Shown here: positions 5,291-8,959 of the stretch, in pieces | Layout: every line of letters starts with the position of its first letter | How positions within the stretch are numbered: position 1 is the first letter of the stretch | Assembly (NCBI GenBank): GCA_964451095.1 | Contig: CAYVGI010000172.1 | Span: 1-8,959 of the forward strand | Length of the DNA stretch: 8,959 nucleotides | From: DAOTTY01 sp964451095 | GTDB taxonomy: Bacteria; Chloroflexota; Anaerolineae; Aggregatilineales; Phototrophicaceae | Reading direction: 5' to 3' | Made by a program: the position numbers and the translations under genes | Notes under the pieces: generated by a model | Told to the model about the DNA's origin: nothing | Database searches by the model: none | The model's input: only the letters and a program-made list of their open reading frames with translations

Positions 5291-5848
5291 ATGATTAACG
5301 ATGTACTCAACGAAACCAAAGAGCGGATGCAAACCAGCTTCGATGTCTTCGCGGAAGACCTGCGCGGGATGCGCAGCGGGCGTGCCAGCACTGCCCTGGT
5401 GGACAAAATGATTGTCGAATACTATGGGCAGCCAACAGAACTACGCCAGCTTGCGAACATCTCCACGCCAGAGGCAATGCAGATCATGATTCGCCCCTAC
5501 GATGCGAGTGCGATCAAAGACATTGAGCGGGCAATCAACCAGTCCGACCTGGGCATCAACCCGAACAGCGACGGCGGCGTCATCCGGTTGAACATGCCGC
5601 CGCTGACGAAAGAAACCCGCCAGAAGCTGGTGAAGTTCCTGCACGGGCGCACAGAGGAGGCGCGTGTCTCCATCCGCAACATCCGCAGAGATGCCAACAA
5701 AGACCTGCAAGAGTTCGAGAGCGAAGGCATGATCGGCGAAGATGACCTGAAACGTGGCGAGGAGCAGGTGCAAAAGCTGACGGACGACTTCGTTGGCAAG
5801 ATTGACGCCGCCAGCAAGGAAAAAGAACAAGAAATCACGGAAGTTTAG
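5291..5848 (+). CDS. frr: Ribosome recycling factor
   Basis: This factor splits the post-termination ribosome together with EF-G so that it can start again; it acts in the cytoplasm. The 185-residue length is exactly the usual size. The sequence shows the family marks RSGRAS (28-33), STPEAMQIMIRPYD (58-71), PPLTKETRQKLVK (103-115) and RNIRRDAN (129-136), the last containing the conserved arginine at 132. The ATG at 5291 is chosen over an in-frame ATG at 5261 because GGGGAG lies 6 nt upstream and the family begins with MINDVL-type sequence. In many bacteria pyrH precedes frr; here a DUF4230-like gene does, so this is the first gene of its cluster. uppS begins 20 bp later. Confidence 0.97.
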   Translation: MINDVLNETKERMQTSFDVFAEDLRGMRSGRASTALVDKMIVEYYGQPTELRQLANISTPEAMQIMIRPYDASAIKDIERAINQSDLGINPNSDGGVIRLNMPPLTKETRQKLVKFLHGRTEEARVSIRNIRRDANKDLQEFESEGMIGEDDLKRGEEQVQKLTDDFVGKIDAASKEKEQEITEV

Positions 5849-5868
5849 CAGGACGGCAAACACCCATT

Positions 5869-6636
5869 ATGGAAGGCTTACACACGACAACATCCACAGA
5901 ACCCAACCTACGCATTCCGCACCACATCGCCATCATCATGGACGGTAACGGACGTTGGGCGCAATCCAAGGGGTTGCCGCGCAGCGCCGGGCACAAACAG
6001 GGCACAGAAAATCTGCGCCGCATCCTGAAGGAATCCGTGCGGCGGGGCATCAAAGTGATGACCATCTATGCGTTCTCTACCGAGAACTGGAGCCGCCCGC
6101 CCACCGAAGTGATGACACTCATGCGCCTGCTGGAGTTCTTCATCGCCCGTGAGCTAGACGACCTCGACCGCGAGGGGGTTCGCATTTGGCATGTGGGCAA
6201 GGAAGAAGGCGTGCCGCCAGAACTGCTGGAAAAGATCCGCAAGGCGTGCGAACGCACCAAGAACAACGACACCATCTGGCTCAACGTCGCCTTTAACTAC
6301 GGCGGGCGTGATGAAATCGTACACGCCGTCCAGAGCATCATCCGCAGCGGAATCCCAGCGGAAGAAGTGACCGAGGACGTCATCACCCGGCACCTGTACA
6401 CCGAGGGCGTGCCAGACCCTGACCTCGTCATCCGCACCAGCGGCGAACTGCGCATCAGCAACTTTCTCATCTGGCAGGCGGCATATGCCGAGTACTACGC
6501 CACCGATGTGTACTGGCCCGACTTCGACGAGCACGAACTGCACAAGGCAATCGCGGAGTACAGCCGCCGCAAGCGTCGCTTCGGCAAGACCGACGAGCAG
6601 ATGGAAATGGAAAACGAGGACGACCCCGAGTCGTGA
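5869..6636 (+). CDS. uppS: Isoprenyl transferase (undecaprenyl-diphosphate synthase)
   Basis: The enzyme adds cis isoprene units to farnesyl diphosphate to make the C55 lipid carrier for peptidoglycan and other envelope polymers. At 255 residues it is the usual length. It has all the family blocks: HIAIIMDGNGRWA (19-31, with the catalytic aspartate D25), GHKQG (41-45), TIYAFSTENWSRP (65-77), NYGGRDEI (143-150) and PDPDLVIRTSGELRISNFLIW (182-202), where the arginines and serine hold the diphosphate, then YWPDFDEHEL (215-224). The ATG at 5869 has no strong ribosome site close by, so translational coupling to frr (20 bp gap) is likely. The acidic tail (about 242-255) is not conserved. The exact chain length of its product cannot be read from sequence. 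Confidence 0.96.
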   Translation: MEGLHTTTSTEPNLRIPHHIAIIMDGNGRWAQSKGLPRSAGHKQGTENLRRILKESVRRGIKVMTIYAFSTENWSRPPTEVMTLMRLLEFFIARELDDLDREGVRIWHVGKEEGVPPELLEKIRKACERTKNNDTIWLNVAFNYGGRDEIVHAVQSIIRSGIPAEEVTEDVITRHLYTEGVPDPDLVIRTSGELRISNFLIWQAAYAEYYATDVYWPDFDEHELHKAIAEYSRRKRRFGKTDEQMEMENEDDPES

Positions 6637-6654
6637 ACCGTGTGACCGCCTGCC

Positions 6655-6676
6655 GGGGCATGAGCGACCATGCCCC
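6655..6676 (+). other. Perfect hairpin between uppS and lspA
   Basis: GGGGCATG-AGCGAC-CATGCCCC is an 8-bp perfect stem with a 6-nt loop in the 74-bp gap. It has no T-run on either strand, so it is probably not an intrinsic terminator. Possible roles are an mRNA stability or processing point, or a protein-binding palindrome. TAGTAT (6685-6690) follows and might be a -10 box for lspA. Confidence 0.6.
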
Positions 6677-6710
6677 ACCCTCAATAGTATGGCAAGAAGG
6701 ACTGTAACCG

Positions 6711-7244
6711 ATGTCTTTATCATTGCGCCGCTGGGTCTTCCTGGTGGTTGTCGTCGCCGCTGTCATCGCCATTGACCAGATCAGCAAAGCAGCGGTGATC
6801 CGCAACCTGGAACTATTCGAGAGTGCGCAGCCCATCCCGGCGCTTGTGCCCTACTTTCAGTTCACCCGCAGCTTTAACACAGGCAGCGCGTTCGGCTTCC
6901 TGTCCAACTTTGCCTTCGCCGGCACGATGTTCCTGGTCATCGCCGTTGTGGTGAGCGCGGTACTGGCGTGGTCTTACGGGCGGCTGGGCGACGGGCAACC
7001 GCTGGCACGGCTGGCAACCGCACTGGTCATTGGCGGGGCGCTGGGCAACGCCCTTGACCGGGTACAGCACGGGCACGTCATCGACTTCATCCACTACCAA
7101 CTGCCGGGCGTGATCTCGAATGTGTCTAATTTGGCAGACCACGCCATTGTGCTGGGCGTGGGCATGATGATCTGGTCCAGCTTTCGCACCGCGCCCGACC
7201 AACAAGACACCACCGAGGCAGAACCCGCAGACGCCAACTCCTAA
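6711..7244 (+). CDS. lspA: Lipoprotein signal peptidase (signal peptidase II)
   Basis: This membrane aspartyl protease cuts the signal peptide of diacylglyceryl-modified prolipoproteins. The 177-residue protein has the expected four hydrophobic segments (about 8-26, 66-87, 100-113, 140-157) and all family motifs: DQISKA (22-27), FNTGSAFGF (55-63), GGALGNALDR (108-117) and VIDFIHY (123-129), which carries one catalytic aspartate, D125, with NVSNLADHAI (137-146) carrying the other, D143. AAGGA sits 9 nt before the ATG. The tail after 162 is acidic and not conserved. It lies 74 bp behind uppS in the same direction; uppS and lspA both serve the cell envelope, although lgt and lnt are not in this window. 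Confidence 0.96.
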   Translation: MSLSLRRWVFLVVVVAAVIAIDQISKAAVIRNLELFESAQPIPALVPYFQFTRSFNTGSAFGFLSNFAFAGTMFLVIAVVVSAVLAWSYGRLGDGQPLARLATALVIGGALGNALDRVQHGHVIDFIHYQLPGVISNVSNLADHAIVLGVGMMIWSSFRTAPDQQDTTEAEPADANS

Positions 7245-7307
7245 CCCCGCGCATTTTGTGGGACAATGTGCCCGCGCTATGTTTGCCGACACAACGGGAG
7301 AACCACC

Positions 7308-8765
7308 GTGGCACTGACGATTATCGGGTTAGGACCGGGCGACGCCGACGACATCACACGGCGGGCGTGGCACCTGCTAGAAACCACGCCAACCGTTTAC
7401 CTGCGCACCGCGCAGCACCCTTGTGTACCCCACCTGCCGCCTATCCCCAACCTGCACAGCTTCGACGCGCTCTACGAAACACACGATACGTTCGATGGCG
7501 TGTACGCCGCCATCACAAAAACCGTGCTGCAAGCAGCGGCATCTGAAGACATCGTTTACGCCGTGCCCGGCGACCCATCCGTCGCCGAGAGCACCGTTAC
7601 GCGGCTGCGTGCCGCGGCAGCAGATGCCGCCGTGCCCGTGACCATCGTGAGCGGTGTGAGCTTTATCGAGCCCATGTGTGCCGCCCTGGGGCTAGACGCA
7701 CTGGACGGGCTGCAACTGGTCGATGCGCTGGAAGTCGCCGCCATGCACCACCCGCCGCTGAACCCCGCGTACCCGGCGCTGCTGGCACAGGTGTACGACC
7801 CGCAGGTGGCGAGCGACGTTAAGCTGGTGCTGATGAACCAATACCCCGACGACTTCCCGGTGGCGCTGGTGCACAGCGCAGGAGCCAATGCCACCGTAGA
7901 GCGCGTGCCGCTGTACGAGATCGACCGCAGCGAGCACATTAACCACCTCACATCGCTGTATGTGCCCGCAGCAGGGCAGCACACCAGCTTTGAAAGCTTC
8001 CAGCAGACCATCGCGCACCTGCGTGCCCCGGAGGGCTGCCCGTGGGATCGGGAGCAAACGCACGAGTCGCTGCGCCCATACCTCATCGAGGAGGCATACG
8101 AAGTGCTGGACGCGCTCAACCAACGCGACCCCGACGCGCTCAAGGATGAGCTTGGCGACCTGCTGCTGCAAATCGTGCTGCACACACAAATTGCCACCGA
8201 GTACGGCGAGTTCGCCATGACGGACGTGCTGCACAACGTGAACCAGAAGATGATCCGGCGGCACCCGCATGTGTGGGGCGTTGTCAACGTCAACGGCGCG
8301 GACGGTGTGGTTGCCAACTGGGACGAGATCAAAAAGCGGGAGAAGGGCATCCCAGACGATGCGTTCACCTCCGTGCTAGATGACGTGCCGGGCGCGTTTA
8401 GCGCGATGATGCGTGCCAACAAGTACGCCAAACGCGCCTCCAAAGCCGGGTTCGACTACCCCGACCTGCACAGCGTGCGCGACAAAATCCGCGAGGAACT
8501 GGCGGAGATGGACGCCACCAATACCCCGCAGGAACTGCTGGACGAGGCGGGCGATTTGCTGTTCGCCGCGGTAGACCTGCTGCGCTACCTCAAGCTTGAC
8601 CCGGAAGTCGCGCTGGAGGCGGCAAACGCCAAGTTTGCACGGCGCTTCCGTCATGTGGAGCGGCGTGCCTGGGAGAGCGGCAAACCCATGCGCGATTACA
8701 CAATTGATGAGCTGGATGTGTGGTGGCGCGAGGCAAAGGCGCTGGAAAAAGACGAGCGCCCCTAA
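7308..8765 (+). CDS. mazG: Tetrapyrrole methylase-MazG fusion (YabN type)
   Basis: The 485-residue protein joins two parts. Residues 1-220 are a SAM-dependent tetrapyrrole (corrin/porphyrin) methylase-like domain with TIIGLGPGD (4-12), VYAVPGDPSVAEST (83-96) and VSGVSFIEP (114-122). Residues 225-480 are a double MazG nucleoside-triphosphate pyrophosphohydrolase. The first MazG unit has GCPWDREQTHESLRPYL (243-259), EEAYE (261-265) and ELGD (281-284), the metal-binding pattern ExxE...ExxD. The second has EELAE (396-400) and EAGD (413-416). MazG hydrolyses NTPs to NMP and PPi; the job of the methylase half in such fusions is not established. GTG at 7308 is chosen because GGGAG lies 7 nt upstream and the GLGPGD strand must start the domain; an in-frame ATG at 7266 lacks support. 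The gap after lspA is 63 bp, so co-transcription is likely but not certain. Confidence 0.94.
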   Translation: MALTIIGLGPGDADDITRRAWHLLETTPTVYLRTAQHPCVPHLPPIPNLHSFDALYETHDTFDGVYAAITKTVLQAAASEDIVYAVPGDPSVAESTVTRLRAAAADAAVPVTIVSGVSFIEPMCAALGLDALDGLQLVDALEVAAMHHPPLNPAYPALLAQVYDPQVASDVKLVLMNQYPDDFPVALVHSAGANATVERVPLYEIDRSEHINHLTSLYVPAAGQHTSFESFQQTIAHLRAPEGCPWDREQTHESLRPYLIEEAYEVLDALNQRDPDALKDELGDLLLQIVLHTQIATEYGEFAMTDVLHNVNQKMIRRHPHVWGVVNVNGADGVVANWDEIKKREKGIPDDAFTSVLDDVPGAFSAMMRANKYAKRASKAGFDYPDLHSVRDKIREELAEMDATNTPQELLDEAGDLLFAAVDLLRYLKLDPEVALEAANAKFARRFRHVERRAWESGKPMRDYTIDELDVWWREAKALEKDERP

Positions 8766-8793
8766 GCAGAACGGGGCGGTCAGCGTGCGTTCC

Positions 8794-8910
8794 ATGACCG
8801 ACAACCTCGCGAGTGTGCCGGGGACAGACGTGTTCACCGCGCTTGACCCGTTCGAGGGCACCCCCGCCCGTCCGATGAGCTTGAATGGGTATTTGTATGT
8901 TGATGGCTAG
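8794..8910 (+). pseudogene. Relic of an RHS-repeat protein core
   Basis: The short frame ends VFTALDPFEGTPARPMSLNG then YLYVDG and a TAG (matching part 8830-8910). This closely follows the end of the RHS-associated core of large surface or toxin-delivery proteins, usually DPFEGxxxRPMSLNxYxYVExNPVNxxDPSG. The part after YVDG is missing, because TAG takes the place of the usual asparagine codon and the following bases do not continue the motif in that frame. Upstream, the typical YDPxxGRF is also missing. It therefore looks like a decayed scrap left after deletion or recombination. It may be read from the ATG at 8794 but is unlikely to be functional. Confidence 0.55.
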
Positions 8911-8959
8911 CCACCGGACACTGAACAAAGGTTTGGTCGGAAATGTTCGGGAATGGGTC
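8911..8959. other. Window end, nothing recognised
   Basis: I see no coding frame, hairpin or promoter of note in the last 49 bases. Confidence 0.5.

Noticed and set aside
6154..6723. 189-residue minus-strand frame
   Set aside because: Antisense shadow of uppS.
7556..8443. 295-residue minus-strand frame
   Set aside because: Ser/Cys-rich antisense shadow of the MazG fusion.

Overview
The window looks like a chromosomal segment of an uncultured Chloroflexota bacterium, probably Anaerolineae-like. This is inferred from gene content: a dockerin-tailed FG-GAP secreted protein, a DUF4230-like membrane protein, a tetrapyrrole-methylase/MazG fusion, an RHS-core scrap of the DPFEG...SLNGY type, and a moderately high-GC sequence. 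No rRNA, tRNA or marker search was possible, so the phylum is a judgement and not a measurement.

Left third (1 to about 4054), minus-strand genes in a relaxed, repeat-bearing layout. The left edge holds a scrap of an IS5-type transposase. Next come two small REP-like palindromes and a 51-bp element that recurs exactly 1.4 kb away. The two copies of that element bracket a secreted FG-GAP/dockerin gene interrupted by one in-frame amber codon. Further right are a secreted alpha-helical/beta protein of unknown function (1940-2845), a DCC/DUF393 thiol-oxidoreductase-like gene (3078-3512), and a small STAS/SpoIIAA-like gene (3644-4054) with a clear intrinsic terminator.

Middle (4055-5290). A divergent intergenic region, whose plus-strand leader can fold in two mutually exclusive ways, precedes a DUF4230-like single-pass membrane protein. 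After that comes a 200-bp gap with a possible gene scrap and a candidate promoter.

Right half (5291-8765), four plus-strand genes close together: frr (ribosome recycling factor), uppS (undecaprenyl-diphosphate synthase), lspA (lipoprotein signal peptidase) and a yabN/mazG-type fusion. They are probably one operon, or two overlapping units, covering translation recycling, the lipid carrier for the cell wall, lipoprotein maturation and nucleotide clean-up. A perfect 8-bp hairpin sits between uppS and lspA. Downstream is a 25-residue relic of an RHS-repeat protein.

I did not find a convincing new multi-gene system. The best leads are the duplicated 51-bp structured element with its paired terminator-like hairpins, the amber interruption of the FG-GAP gene, and the possible switch-like leader of the DUF4230 gene.
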